Shown here piece by piece: positions 7,954 to 16,830 of a DNA stretch of 64,000 nt; within the stretch, counting starts at the first letter, position 1; each line of letters starts with the position of its first letter. The position numbers were made by a program, and so were the translations under genes. The notes under the pieces are model-generated. The model saw nothing but the letters and a program-made list of their open reading frames with translations. It did not search any database and was not told where the DNA came from. Origin of the DNA: Syntrophaceae bacterium UBA6078 (GTDB taxonomy: Bacteria; Desulfobacterota; Syntrophia; Syntrophales; UBA2210); contig DIXO01000053.1 in the NCBI GenBank assembly GCA_002428735.1, positions 49,153 to 113,152 on the forward strand. Direction: 5' to 3'.

Positions 7954-10900
7954 TGACTTTCTCCTTTCTTAAGTGGTTTGTTTGTTCTACCTGCACGTTA
8001 TCAGTCTTGCGCCTTGAGCGTACATCAGATATTTCTCCGGCATCTTCTTTCGCCGCTGCAACCAGGAGATGGAGCCTGTTCAGGAGATTGACCTCACTGT
8101 GTCCGGCGTCCATGTCAAGAAAAAGGAGATTCGCCTGGGGATAGCGTTGTTGCAGCCTCCGGGAAATGCCCTTTCCGGTAATGTGATTCGCAAGGCAGCC
8201 GAACGGCTGTACGCAGACGATATGGTTAACGCCACATTGAAGCATGGCGATCATCTCCGCCGTCAGGAGCCAGCCTTCGCCGGCCTGGTTGACCAAGCTG
8301 ACCGTGCGGCTTGTTTCTTCCGCCAGTTCCCTGAGATTGCCTGACTCCTGGTAATAGCGAAATGGCTTCATTGCCGTCTCCACGCGCTGGAGGAGATGGC
8401 GGACATAATGATCCGCCAATGTACAAGCGACACGATTCTTCAAGGATCTTTTCAAAAAGGCCCCCTGATTGAAAGCTTCATTGGGGAAGAACTGCATGAA
8501 AAAGCTGAGCAGGGGCGGCACCCTGACCTCCAGGCCCTGTTCCAGAAACCATTCCACGATGTGGTTATTGGCAAAGGCGTTGTACTTGACATATATCTCG
8601 CCCAATACGCCCACAACAGGGATCGCGGCATTCGCCGTATCCATGGAATTAAATTCGGCGACGGCTCTCTTCAAGAGGACGAGGAGGGAATCAAAATCCG
8701 CCGGTTCCTCAGCGATGCGTTCGAGATATTTCCGGTGAATGGCTCCGGCCTTTCCCTTGACGATCTCGCGGGAAGCCGTTGCATAATACAGTCGCGCCAG
8801 AGCATCGGCGAAAACCAATTCCAGGGCCAGTTTTTTGAGGAAGGCCTTCTTGTCGATCGGAAGGTCGATCTGCAAATCGCCGTTGGCGATGGACAAGGAC
8901 AGCACCCGGGCCTTTTCGTATCCGGCACATTGCAGGGCTTTTTCCATCAGGGGCAGGTAACTGGACGCCCGGCACTGGCCGAACGTCTGGGGAAAAACAA
9001 TGGCGGTCCGCTCGGGGTCGTATTGCCCGGACCGGAAGGCCTTGATGATGTCGCCGATGATAATGACCGCGGGATAGCAGAGATCATTATTCACATACCG
9101 GAGTCCCAATTCCACGGATTGCCTGTCCGGCGGCGCCAGAACTTCCGCGGAAAGCCCGCAGGCCGCAAAGGCCGGGGCCACCAAAGGGGAATACATCGGC
9201 GAGATCCAGGGGACGATGATTTTTTCCCGCTCCCCTTTTCGGCACAGAGGATATGCAGGAAGCGGCGCTTCGCAATCCCTGCCTTCGCGGTCTGTTTCCA
9301 GGAGAGAGCGCAGACGGATCTTCGCGGCACCCAGGTTTGCCATCTCGTCGATCTTGATCAGCGTATAGGAATGATTCTTCTTTTCCAGAATGCGCCTGGC
9401 TTCATCGGAGGACAAGGCGTCCAGGCCGCATCCAAAGGAGGCCAGTTGGACCATGGCCATGTTTTTTCGGTTGCCGACATACTCGGCCGCCGCAATGACG
9501 CGGTTGGCATAGGCCCACTGGGTCAGAATCCCGTTTTGCCGCAACGATTTCCCGGTATCCAGGGGAAGCGCGTCCTCCGTCAGGACATCGACGCCGTAAC
9601 CGGCCAAAAGCTCAGGAATGCCGTGATTGATCAGGGAATCGACATGGTACGGCCTGCCGGAGAGGACAATAATCCGCCGGGCTTCCCTTTCGGCCGCTGC
9701 AATGAGATTGCATCCCATATCGAGAACCCGCTTTTTGAAATCGCTCTGAGCCTTCAGGGCTTGTCTGACCGCGAGACTGGAGGACAGGCGTTTAACGCCG
9801 AACGGCTTCACGAAATGGAAAAGCTGTTTCTCCAGCAGAGCGGCGTCTTTAAAACTGACGGCGGGCGAATCCAGGGGAATCCCGTAGAGTCCTTCCGGAT
9901 TGGACGCGCTTCTGATCACGTCCGGGTATCCTGTGACGACCGGGCAGTTGAAACTGTTGCATGAAGACGAATGCTCTTTTTGTTCGTACACGACATTGGG
10001 ATAGAATATCCGATCGACCTTCCGTTTGATGAGATCCATGATATGCCCGTGCGCCAGTTTGCCGGGAAAGCAGATGTTGTCGGACATGACGGCATGGACA
10101 CCCTGCTCGAAGAGTTCCGTCGTTGACGGGGACGACAGGACAACCCGAAAACCGCACGCTGTGAGATAGGCACTCCAGAAAGGGAAATTCTCATACATGT
10201 TCAGGGCGCGGGGGATCCCAAAGGAAAGGATCGGCTTTCCTGCCGGTTCAAGAGGCCGGTCAAAAAGCAGTTTCACTTTGGCCGCCGCCAGATTGACACC
10301 CTTCCTGCCGATTCGAGGGCGGTTGCTGAAGCGATTCTCGCACCGGTTCCCCGTAAAGTAACTGCACCCGTTGGGAAAGCGAATCCTGGTAATCCGGCAT
10401 TTGTTTTCACATCCCTTGCAGTTCAGGAGTTCCCTGTTTCCCGTCCCGGATTCCGGGGGTTGAAATCCGACAAAACCCGACGGCCTGGTTCTTTCTGAGA
10501 GATAATGCTCCCGGGCGGTTATCGCCGCACCGTATGCTCCCATGAGTTCGGCGATATCGGGACGGATCACCTGTTTTCCTGCGAGCATTTCAAAGGCCCT
10601 CAAAACGGCGGGATTGCGAAAGACGCCTCCCTGGGCGACAATGTGATTGCCGAGCAGCTGGACATCCGTCAGTTTGAGGACTTTGTAGAGAGAATTTTTG
10701 ACCACGGCATAGGCCAGACCCGCTGAAATGTCGGAGATGGATGCGCCCTCGCACTGCGCCTGTTTAACCCTGGAATTCATGAAGACGGTGCACCTGGTTC
10801 CCAGATCAAAGGGAGCGTCGCTTTGACAGGCAAGCTGCGCAAATTGAACGACGTCGCAATTCAAGGAGCGGGCAAAGGTTTCGATGAAAGAGCCGCATCC

Positions 10901-12262
10901 GGAGGAACAGGCCTCATTGACTTGAATATCGGAGACCGCATTATTCTTGATGAAGACGGCCTTCATGTCCTGACCGCCGATATCGAGGATAAAAGATACC
11001 TGCGGTGAAAACGTCCGTGCGGCTCTGTAATGCGCCATGGTTTCGACGATGCCGTCATCGATCCCAAAGGCCGCTCTAATCAGATCCTCCCCATACCCTG
11101 TGACGGCTGTTCGTGCGATTCTGATTGCAATGCCCGCCGCCGTCAAAGCTGTCCCGAATGACAGGAGGCCGGATCGGACCGCCTTTACCGGATCGCCGTT
11201 GTTTGGGCTGTAATGGCTGAGCGCGACTCTGTTTCGATGGTCCATAAGAATGATCTTGGTGGTTGTCGAGCCGGAATCGATCCCCAGGAAGCAATCCTCT
11301 CCGTTCAGGTCGCAAAGGTCCGTTTTTTCGACGACATGACGCTCATGCCTTTCCTGCCAGGAAACAAACTCCTCTTCGGTTGAGAACAGGGGAGGCAGCG
11401 TTTCTGTTTCTACCCGTACCTTTTTGAGCTTTTCGAGCTTCTTCAGGAAGCCGGTGATGCGGGTCGCACAGGCCGAGTCCGAAGAATACAGGGATGCTCC
11501 CAGGGCGGCAATCAATTCCGGATGGGCTGTTGAGGCGATATCCGTCCTTTCGTCGAGTCCGAGGACATCCAAAAAGGCGCGCCGTAACCCCGGGAAGAAT
11601 CCCAGCGGCCCACCGGCGAACAGCACCTTTTTCTCCGCCTGCTTTCCCCTGAACAATGTGGCCGCCGTCTGGAGGGCGACGGCGTGAAAGGCGGAGGCGG
11701 CGATGTCTTCCTTCGGCGTGTGATTGCTCAGCAGGGATTGGATATCGGTTTTGGCAAAGACACCGCACCGGGAGGCGATAGGATGAACGGCGGTGCTTCT
11801 CTGAGCCAGCGAGTCGAAATCCTCTATGGATACATCAAGGAGAACGGCTATCTGATCGATAAAGGCCCCGGTGCCGCCCGCGCAACTGCCGTTCATTCTG
11901 ATGTCGGGCGGGGACCCGTCTTCAAAGAAAACGACCTTTGAATCTTCCCCCCCGATCTCGATGAAGGTCTTCACGCCCGGACACCGGTGCCTGATGAGCC
12001 GCGACGAGGCGACAACTTCCTGGATGAAGGGAAAACCGTAACTTTCGGCTAATCCCATTCCGGCGGAACCCGTAAAGGCCGCCGTGATATTCACATCCCC
12101 TAACGTGGACAGGGCCTCTTCCAGCATTGTCCGGAGGGCTTCCAGTGTCCTGGCATGATGGCGTCGGTAACGCGAGAAAATCGCATCCCCATCCAGGTTG
12201 CAGACGATGAGTTTTACTGTCGTGGAGCCGATATCGATCCCGGCTTGATATTTATCCTGCAC
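7946..12262 (-). CDS. Giant BcrAD/BadFG activase-DUF2229-dehydratase-like protein, candidate anaerobic plasmalogen synthase
   Basis: A 1438-residue cytoplasmic protein. Two ASKHA activase domains come first: residues ~1-270 (GIDIGSTTVKLIV, SCAGGTGAFIDQ, SRCGVFAKTDIQSLLS) and ~325-590 (GIDSGSTTTKIILMD, CSSGCGSFIE, GTRCTVFMNSRVKQ). Both keep the cysteines that hold the [4Fe-4S] cluster of 2-hydroxyacyl-CoA dehydratase activators. A CKGCENKC cysteine motif lies near residue 615, followed by a DUF2229-like region and a C-terminal 2-hydroxyglutaryl-CoA dehydratase D-like region. This order is the architecture reported for the PlsA/PlsR plasmalogen synthase of anaerobes, which reduces diacyl lipids to vinyl-ether lipids. 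Its operon and the linked acyltransferase/FabA operon support a lipid substrate, but a CoA-ester dehydratase activase cannot be excluded. It starts at GTG, overlapping the upstream gene by 11 bases. Confidence 0.75.
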   Translation of the reverse strand: MQDKYQAGIDIGSTTVKLIVCNLDGDAIFSRYRRHHARTLEALRTMLEEALSTLGDVNITAAFTGSAGMGLAESYGFPFIQEVVASSRLIRHRCPGVKTFIEIGGEDSKVVFFEDGSPPDIRMNGSCAGGTGAFIDQIAVLLDVSIEDFDSLAQRSTAVHPIASRCGVFAKTDIQSLLSNHTPKEDIAASAFHAVALQTAATLFRGKQAEKKVLFAGGPLGFFPGLRRAFLDVLGLDERTDIASTAHPELIAALGASLYSSDSACATRITGFLKKLEKLKKVRVETETLPPLFSTEEEFVSWQERHERHVVEKTDLCDLNGEDCFLGIDSGSTTTKIILMDHRNRVALSHYSPNNGDPVKAVRSGLLSFGTALTAAGIAIRIARTAVTGYGEDLIRAAFGIDDGIVETMAHYRAARTFSPQVSFILDIGGQDMKAVFIKNNAVSDIQVNEACSSGCGSFIETFARSLNCDVVQFAQLACQSDAPFDLGTRCTVFMNSRVKQAQCEGASISDISAGLAYAVVKNSLYKVLKLTDVQLLGNHIVAQGGVFRNPAVLRAFEMLAGKQVIRPDIAELMGAYGAAITAREHYLSERTRPSGFVGFQPPESGTGNRELLNCKGCENKCRITRIRFPNGCSYFTGNRCENRFSNRPRIGRKGVNLAAAKVKLLFDRPLEPAGKPILSFGIPRALNMYENFPFWSAYLTACGFRVVLSSPSTTELFEQGVHAVMSDNICFPGKLAHGHIMDLIKRKVDRIFYPNVVYEQKEHSSSCNSFNCPVVTGYPDVIRSASNPEGLYGIPLDSPAVSFKDAALLEKQLFHFVKPFGVKRLSSSLAVRQALKAQSDFKKRVLDMGCNLIAAAEREARRIIVLSGRPYHVDSLINHGIPELLAGYGVDVLTEDALPLDTGKSLRQNGILTQWAYANRVIAAAEYVGNRKNMAMVQLASFGCGLDALSSDEARRILEKKNHSYTLIKIDEMANLGAAKIRLRSLLETDREGRDCEAPLPAYPLCRKGEREKIIVPWISPMYSPLVAPAFAACGLSAEVLAPPDRQSVELGLRYVNNDLCYPAVIIIGDIIKAFRSGQYDPERTAIVFPQTFGQCRASSYLPLMEKALQCAGYEKARVLSLSIANGDLQIDLPIDKKAFLKKLALELVFADALARLYYATASREIVKGKAGAIHRKYLERIAEEPADFDSLLVLLKRAVAEFNSMDTANAAIPVVGVLGEIYVKYNAFANNHIVEWFLEQGLEVRVPPLLSFFMQFFPNEAFNQGAFLKRSLKNRVACTLADHYVRHLLQRVETAMKPFRYYQESGNLRELAEETSRTVSLVNQAGEGWLLTAEMIAMLQCGVNHIVCVQPFGCLANHITGKGISRRLQQRYPQANLLFLDMDAGHSEVNLLNRLHLLVAAAKEDAGEISDVRSRRKTDNVQVEQTNHLRKEKVNG

Positions 12263-13316
12263 GGACGGACCTTCTTAATAAAACGATGCAATCTTTGAGG
12301 CCGCAATACGTATCGACGAAGCATACCACCCAGGATTCAGGATAATGGGGCGGCATGAAGGTCAACGGCCACATGTGCTTTCTGATGATGTCCTTTTCCT
12401 TCTTGTTCAGATCGGCGGTCTTGACCGCATTTTGCAGGGAGATCTTAGGGTGTCTGCAGCCGTGCAATCTCGGTCCCTCCCGCATCCAATCATAGAAAAA
12501 CAAATCGTGAAGCAGCGCGCCCCGCGCCGCTGAGGCGTAATCGAGCGAGAAGGTTTTGGTCACGATGTAACTGCGCCAGGCCACCTCCAGCGAGTGTTCG
12601 AGACGGGTGTTGAATCCGTGATGCTCGAACTCCGAGAGGCGCCGGACATCGGCCTTGTCGAGCAGGGGCGCCAGTATGGTCATGAATTCATCGTGGCTCG
12701 CGGAGAGAGCCTTCGCTTTTGCGCGTGTCAGCAGAACGAACGAGAGATTGCAGATGAAGTCGATCGACAGGACGCCACAGACGGAGAACGTCAAGGCGGA
12801 CATCCAATGCGGGTCGAAAGACCGGTAAAAGAAAAGGGACAGCGGCAGCAGCGCATATTCGAAAAAAAATGCCAGCAGGACCCAGTAACAAGAATATTTC
12901 AGGCAGACCTGGTTCTTGAAACAAAGCGGTTGGCCCGAGTAATCCCACAGCGGTCTTTTAAGCACACCATCGAAGAAAAGACCCGTTGCCAACTCGATTC
13001 CCGTGGTCACCAAAAAGTAGGCCAGGCCTTTTGACAAGAGGGCCAGCACCGTGAGATAGAGAGCGTTCAAAGCCCCGATCTTGAGATTAACCGGAGGAAT
13101 GAAATTTGCGGCGTAAGAAATCGCGCCCTCCTGAATAGAGGCAATGATAAGGGTCAAGACCACCGCCGCAGTCCCGTATATGGGAAGATAGGGACCCTTC
13201 AGAAATCCGGGGTTCACGAGTTTCTTCTGTGCCACTGACCGGTAAACACATTCAAGCCCCCAGCTTGCAACAGAAAAAAATGCAAACAGATAAAAGTAGA
13301 CCGGAGTTTCAAGCAC
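12252..13316 (-). CDS. Membrane protein with C-terminal HD domain
   Basis: A 354-residue protein. The N-terminal ~210 residues hold about six hydrophobic segments and resemble the putative ABC-transporter type IV (CmpB-like) membrane domain, with GFLKGPYLPIYG and a RPLWDYSG motif. The C-terminal part is an HD metal-dependent phosphohydrolase-like domain: RLEHSLEVAW, then ALLHDLFFYDW, then a histidine in RKHMWPL. The substrate is unknown. The GTG start overlaps the TetR stop by eight bases (GTGCTTGA), so it is translationally coupled to the regulator. Its place between the TetR gene and the candidate plasmalogen synthase suggests a function in membrane lipid homeostasis. Confidence 0.72.
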   Translation of the reverse strand: MLETPVYFYLFAFFSVASWGLECVYRSVAQKKLVNPGFLKGPYLPIYGTAAVVLTLIIASIQEGAISYAANFIPPVNLKIGALNALYLTVLALLSKGLAYFLVTTGIELATGLFFDGVLKRPLWDYSGQPLCFKNQVCLKYSCYWVLLAFFFEYALLPLSLFFYRSFDPHWMSALTFSVCGVLSIDFICNLSFVLLTRAKAKALSASHDEFMTILAPLLDKADVRRLSEFEHHGFNTRLEHSLEVAWRSYIVTKTFSLDYASAARGALLHDLFFYDWMREGPRLHGCRHPKISLQNAVKTADLNKKEKDIIRKHMWPLTFMPPHYPESWVVCFVDTYCGLKDCIVLLRRSVRAG

Positions 13317-13899
13317 AGGTGACCCTCTTAGGGTTCAAAATTCCTCCGCACAAGAGGGTGATCAGTTCATCGAGATCCGCATCGATATCGGCATTATCGG
13401 AGTCCAAAAGCCAGGTGAACTCGAATCCTCTCATGGCATAGACAATCGACCGTACCGTGTGAGGACCGCAGCTGTTAAAGATCCCTTCCTTCACCCCTTC
13501 GTTCAGGATGGTTTGGAGAATGGCCGTCTGAGCAAGAAACAGGTTCTTCCGGACAGAACCGGCGCACGGAAGAAGCCGGTGAAGGAGATCAGAGCGAAGA
13601 TTAAGGATATCTGCAGCTTCCCTTACCAGCTTGAAACTCGTGAGAATGAAGGCGCGAAGTTTTTCTCTGGGTGACTTCACCTGCTCAACGGCCTCAGAGA
13701 TGCGGGAAGCAATATCGCTGACCTCCCGATTTAGAACTTCCATATAGACCCGGTCTTTGCTCCCGAAACAATGGTAGATCGTCGCCTTTGCGACCTTCGA
13801 CAGACGGGCGATATCCTCCATATTTGTTTTCTGCATCCCGTATTTTTTAAACATCTGCCGTGCTGTATTGAGGATTGAATCCATTTTATCCTTTTTCAT
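13309..13899 (-). CDS. TetR/AcrR-family transcriptional regulator
   Basis: A 196-residue TetR protein. The DNA-binding helix-turn-helix lies at residues ~28-50 (MEDIARLSKVAKATIYHCFG), followed by an all-helical ligand domain. The ATG is preceded by GGGGAGGG. It heads an operon of five genes. Its own promoter contains a 24-base element that recurs upstream of the FabA/KAS operon, so autoregulation and control of the second operon are likely. By analogy with fatty-acid-responsive TetR proteins the ligand may be an acyl-CoA or acyl-ACP; this is an inference. Confidence 0.88.
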   Translation of the reverse strand: MKKDKMDSILNTARQMFKKYGMQKTNMEDIARLSKVAKATIYHCFGSKDRVYMEVLNREVSDIASRISEAVEQVKSPREKLRAFILTSFKLVREAADILNLRSDLLHRLLPCAGSVRKNLFLAQTAILQTILNEGVKEGIFNSCGPHTVRSIVYAMRGFEFTWLLDSDNADIDADLDELITLLCGGILNPKRVTCA

Positions 13900-13910
13900 G
13901 AGCCCTCCCC

Positions 13911-13942
13911 TAAAAACATACTTTTATACTGATTATGTTCAA
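13911..13942 (-). promoter_or_regulatory. Putative TetR operator, copy 1 (autoregulation)
   Basis: The 24-base core at 13919-13942 matches the core at 17035-17058 upstream of the FabA operon at 20 of 24 positions. On the plus strand it has an invariant TACTTTTA block at one end and an invariant TGTTCAA block at the other. Both copies have the same orientation relative to their genes and directly follow the -10 element. That the TetR protein encoded here binds it is inferred. Confidence 0.6.
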
Positions 13943-13945
13943 AAA

Positions 13946-13973
13946 TTTATAATGTGTGGTGTGTCTTTGTCAA
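13946..13973 (-). promoter_or_regulatory. Sigma-70-type promoter of the TetR operon
   Basis: On the minus strand a perfect -35 TTGACA (13973-13968) is followed after 16 bases by TATAAA (13951-13946). The predicted start lies inside the conserved operator-like element immediately downstream, so a bound repressor would block open-complex formation. The TetR ATG is at 13899. Confidence 0.7.
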
Positions 13974-13993
13974 TCATTAACTTCGCGTATAAA

Positions 13994-14746
13994 TTAATAA
14001 TTTTCTCCATCCCATCTTTCAAAATACTCTTCCTCCATTGCCGCCAGGCATTCGATGATCTGCCCTGCGTACTCTCTCTGGACTCTGAGTCCCTCGAAAG
14101 CTGGCCGACGCACCTCAAGGACTTTCACCGCCACCGTAAATCGCTCCCGGAATCGGGGAATGATTCCAAAAGATTTCTGCTCGTCTCCGCGAAGGTAGAT
14201 GCATAGAATGCGACAATTCGAAAACTCCTTTACGAAACGGCCTGCGCCGTAAGAAAACTCTTTTTTATTAATTCTCCCTGTGCGGGACCTGCCGCCTTCC
14301 GGAAAAATAAGAAGGTTCTGTCCTCCCGACAAAACATAATCACACCTGTCGAGAGCCCTCTTCATTCCTTCACGGTTTCCGCCCCGGTTGACGGGAATGC
14401 ATTTGGCAAGATAGCCGAGAACGGCGAGAATCGGATTCCGCTGAAAATTATCCCGCTCCGGCAAATTCCATGGAATCCACCGGAAATGGGATATGTGCTG
14501 GAACAGCGAGAACATGGCGTAGGTCAGGATCATGGAATCCGCCATGGTCAGATGATTTGCGCAGACAATCCAAGGTCCGTTATGCCTTGCAAACTCCCCG
14601 AAGCAGGTCTTTCGGAGTCTTTTGAGGTCTCGGACCTTGTACCCCATTGTCCTTATGAATAGAACGTTGAGAGGCGCAATCAGGAAGATCCCGATTTGTC
14701 CCAGAAAATATTGACACCGCATGGACCTGGTGATTTCCGACCGCAT
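13994..14746 (-). CDS. Lysophospholipid acyltransferase (PlsC-like)
   Basis: A 250-residue membrane-associated acyltransferase. It has the catalytic NHxxxxD-type motif in VCANHLTMADSM (about residue 62) and the acyl-acceptor motif FPEGGRSRTG (about residue 152), with a hydrophobic N-terminal segment. It would acylate lysophosphatidate or a related lysolipid at the inner membrane. It starts five bases after the acyl carrier protein gene and closes the fab-type operon, so it may use the dedicated ACP as acyl donor. Exact acceptor unknown. Confidence 0.82.
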   Translation of the reverse strand: MRSEITRSMRCQYFLGQIGIFLIAPLNVLFIRTMGYKVRDLKRLRKTCFGEFARHNGPWIVCANHLTMADSMILTYAMFSLFQHISHFRWIPWNLPERDNFQRNPILAVLGYLAKCIPVNRGGNREGMKRALDRCDYVLSGGQNLLIFPEGGRSRTGRINKKEFSYGAGRFVKEFSNCRILCIYLRGDEQKSFGIIPRFRERFTVAVKVLEVRRPAFEGLRVQREYAGQIIECLAAMEEEYFERWDGENY

Positions 14747-14751
14747 ATGCC

Positions 14752-15000
14752 TCAGCTCAGTTTCCTTTCAATTAACAAGACGGCGTCGCCGATGGTTTCG
14801 ATCGCGCCGACTTCATCATCCTCGATAGTCACATTGAAAAAATCTTCACACTTGATAATGAAATCCACCAGTCGCGCGGAGTTGACCTTCAGGTCGTTAA
14901 GGATATGGGTCTCTCTCGTAGCTTTGTCCAGCAACGAAACATCCTTCGTGTAGGCCATGAGAATGGTCACCATCTCCTGAAAGATCGTTTGCTTATCCAT
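14752..15000 (-). CDS. Acyl carrier protein
   Basis: An 82-residue acidic helical protein of ACP size. The phosphopantetheine attachment serine is the S in DLKVNSARLVDF (about residue 38); the usual DSL triplet is NSA here, a divergent form often seen in specialised ACPs. The start is set at 15000 (MDKQTIFQEM), two bases after the upstream ketoacyl synthase; the longer open frame would add sequence overlapping that gene. It would carry acyl chains for the neighbouring KAS, dehydratase and acyltransferase. Confidence 0.83.
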   Translation of the reverse strand: MDKQTIFQEMVTILMAYTKDVSLLDKATRETHILNDLKVNSARLVDFIIKCEDFFNVTIEDDEVGAIETIGDAVLLIERKLS

Positions 15001-15002
15001 TA

Positions 15003-16280
15003 CTATTGCTCCCACTTTCTGAAAATAATGCAGCTGTTCATGTCTCCGAAGCCGAAACCGGCTGTTGCCACGGTGCGCAGGCCGGGGATCTCCAGGCAAT
15101 TTTGCGGAACCTTATGGGCGAAGTCGGCTATCCCGGGGTGAATATCCTCGCAATTCACCGAGGGGTGTATAAATCCCTTGTAGAGCTGCAAAGCCACGGC
15201 CACGCATTCAACGGCGCCAGCTGCGCCAAGACAATGTCCGACCAGGGATTTTGTTGAATGTATGTAAGGAAAATCCGAGGGTCCCAGATCCAGGGCTTCC
15301 GACCAGATGTGGACTTCCAGGGGATCCATGAAGGAAGCCATGAGATGGCCGTTGATGGCGTCGATTTCTCCGGGTTCTATCCCGGCATCCGCCAAGGCCA
15401 TCCGGATGCAGCGCCGGAGTCCTTCGGGATTCGATGCCGTGATGGAGCCTCCCATGCGATGGCCACCGCAATTCACGGCGCCTCCAAGAACTTCTGCATA
15501 AATTCTGGCGCCGCGTTCCAGCGCGGTTTCCAATTCTTCAAGGATCAGGACGGCGCCTCCCGAACCGGGAACGAACCCGCACGCTGACGCGCTCATGGGC
15601 CTGGACCCCTTTTCGGGTTCTTCATTGAAGTTGCAACACAGGGCCCCCAAGGCGTCAAAACCGCCCCAGGTGTAAGGTGAGGCCCCTTCCGATCCGCCTG
15701 TAAGCATGCGTTTGGCGAGACCCATGCGGATCCGCCATATTCCTTCAATAAGCGCCTCGTTACCCGTGCTGCAAGCCGATGAATTGGAAGTCACCTGGTT
15801 TCCCAAGGCAAGAATGCCCGCTATGCAGGCGCTGGCCCCGCTGTTCATGACCTGTTCAACAATGCGGCTTCCCATCCGCCGTGTCTTGCCTTCGTTCACC
15901 ATGGGCACCAGTTGCGTTGCGATGGTATCCATGCCGCTTCTGCCGGAACCGATGATGGCTCCTGAGTCCCAATCGACGCGATCGTCTTCGGCGTCAGGCA
16001 CGGTCAGTCCCGCGTCCATCCAGGCGTCAACCGCCGCTACCGAGGCGTATCCGATATTTTCGTTGATGGACAGACGCTTTTCGTGATCGAAATACCGCTT
16101 CAGCGTAGCTTCGAAATCCTGCGGGACGCCGCCGATCTGGCAGGCAAAATCCAGGTTTCTGAGCTCGGGGATAAACCGTATGCCGGATCTCCCGTTCCGT
16201 AAAGCGTCTTCATAGGCTTCGAGTCCGTGCGCATTAGGCGCCACTATTCCCATGCCGGTAATGACAACTCTTTTCTTCAA
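15003..16280 (-). CDS. Beta-ketoacyl-ACP synthase (KAS I/II family)
   Basis: A 425-residue thiolase-fold condensing enzyme. The nucleophilic cysteine is in NSSACSTGNEAL (about residue 165), one catalytic histidine in INGHLMASFMDPLE (about residue 300) and the second in STKSLVGHCLGAAGA (about residue 340). The first histidine motif departs from the usual NAHGTST form, as in some specialised KAS subfamilies. The start is placed at the TTG at 16280 because AAGGGAGTGA lies just upstream and the protein then begins LKKRVVITGMG like its family; in-frame starts at 16289 and 16304 are alternatives. It elongates acyl-ACP, probably together with the adjacent FabA-like enzyme. Confidence 0.86.
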   Translation of the reverse strand: MKKRVVITGMGIVAPNAHGLEAYEDALRNGRSGIRFIPELRNLDFACQIGGVPQDFEATLKRYFDHEKRLSINENIGYASVAAVDAWMDAGLTVPDAEDDRVDWDSGAIIGSGRSGMDTIATQLVPMVNEGKTRRMGSRIVEQVMNSGASACIAGILALGNQVTSNSSACSTGNEALIEGIWRIRMGLAKRMLTGGSEGASPYTWGGFDALGALCCNFNEEPEKGSRPMSASACGFVPGSGGAVLILEELETALERGARIYAEVLGGAVNCGGHRMGGSITASNPEGLRRCIRMALADAGIEPGEIDAINGHLMASFMDPLEVHIWSEALDLGPSDFPYIHSTKSLVGHCLGAAGAVECVAVALQLYKGFIHPSVNCEDIHPGIADFAHKVPQNCLEIPGLRTVATAGFGFGDMNSCIIFRKWEQ

Positions 16281-16326
16281 TTTGATCACTCCCTTGGATT
16301 TCAAATTTCAAGATCCTTACATAATT

Positions 16327-16830
16327 TCAAATCCCGATGAAAACACCCGCCCGCGCACCGCTGATACGGGCGATCAGTTCATCATCCACAAATACATGTC
16401 CATCGCCGACAGCAATACCGGCGCCCGAGTCCCGTAATTGCAAAAAGCGTTTCACGTCGATCTCGTATCGTACAACCTGGTTGGAAGGACGTATCTGCCC
16501 GTCTAAGGACACCGCGTCGCACCCTAATGCCCTGCCTGATCCGAGAGCCCCTCGCCAGACGCAGTAAAAACCGAGAAGCTGCCAGAAGGCTTCCACGCAA
16601 AAACACCCCGGCTGCACCGGATCTCCCGGCATATGACACTGAAAATACCAGGCATCCATCCGGATATCCTGTTCGGCGAAAATTGAACCTTGCTTCCCGT
16701 TTTCCTTGAAAGAAAGAACCCTGTCCAGCATGAGAAAGGGCGGCGCCGGAAGGCGGGTATCGAAATTTTCCGGAGGATCTTCCACGAGATTCCCATAGGC
16801 ACAGAAAACCAAGTCTTCGCGATGAAACAT
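16327..16830 (-). CDS. fabA: FabA-like 3-hydroxyacyl-ACP dehydratase, apparently frameshifted near its start
   Basis: 167 residues from the internal ATG at 16830. The hot-dog-fold core is clear: LPAPPFLMLDRV, then WYFQCHMPGDPVQPG with the catalytic histidine, then VEAFWQLLGFYCVW, where the usual catalytic aspartate is glutamate. FabA dehydrates 3-hydroxyacyl-ACP and in some cases isomerises it toward unsaturated fatty acids. The ATG at 16830 has no good ribosome binding site. A well-placed GAGGAG and ATG at 16859 open another frame (MKYAEFRARACF) that would join the FabA frame if one T were added near 16828. Either the gene carries a one-base deletion or there is a sequence error. First gene of the fab-type operon. 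Confidence 0.8.
   Translation of the reverse strand: MFHREDLVFCAYGNLVEDPPENFDTRLPAPPFLMLDRVLSFKENGKQGSIFAEQDIRMDAWYFQCHMPGDPVQPGCFCVEAFWQLLGFYCVWRGALGSGRALGCDAVSLDGQIRPSNQVVRYEIDVKRFLQLRDSGAGIAVGDGHVFVDDELIARISGARAGVFIGI

Noticed and set aside
8396..9964. 522-codon plus-strand open frame
   Set aside because: It is antisense to the giant activase gene, whose motifs are clear on the minus strand, and shows no family pattern of its own.
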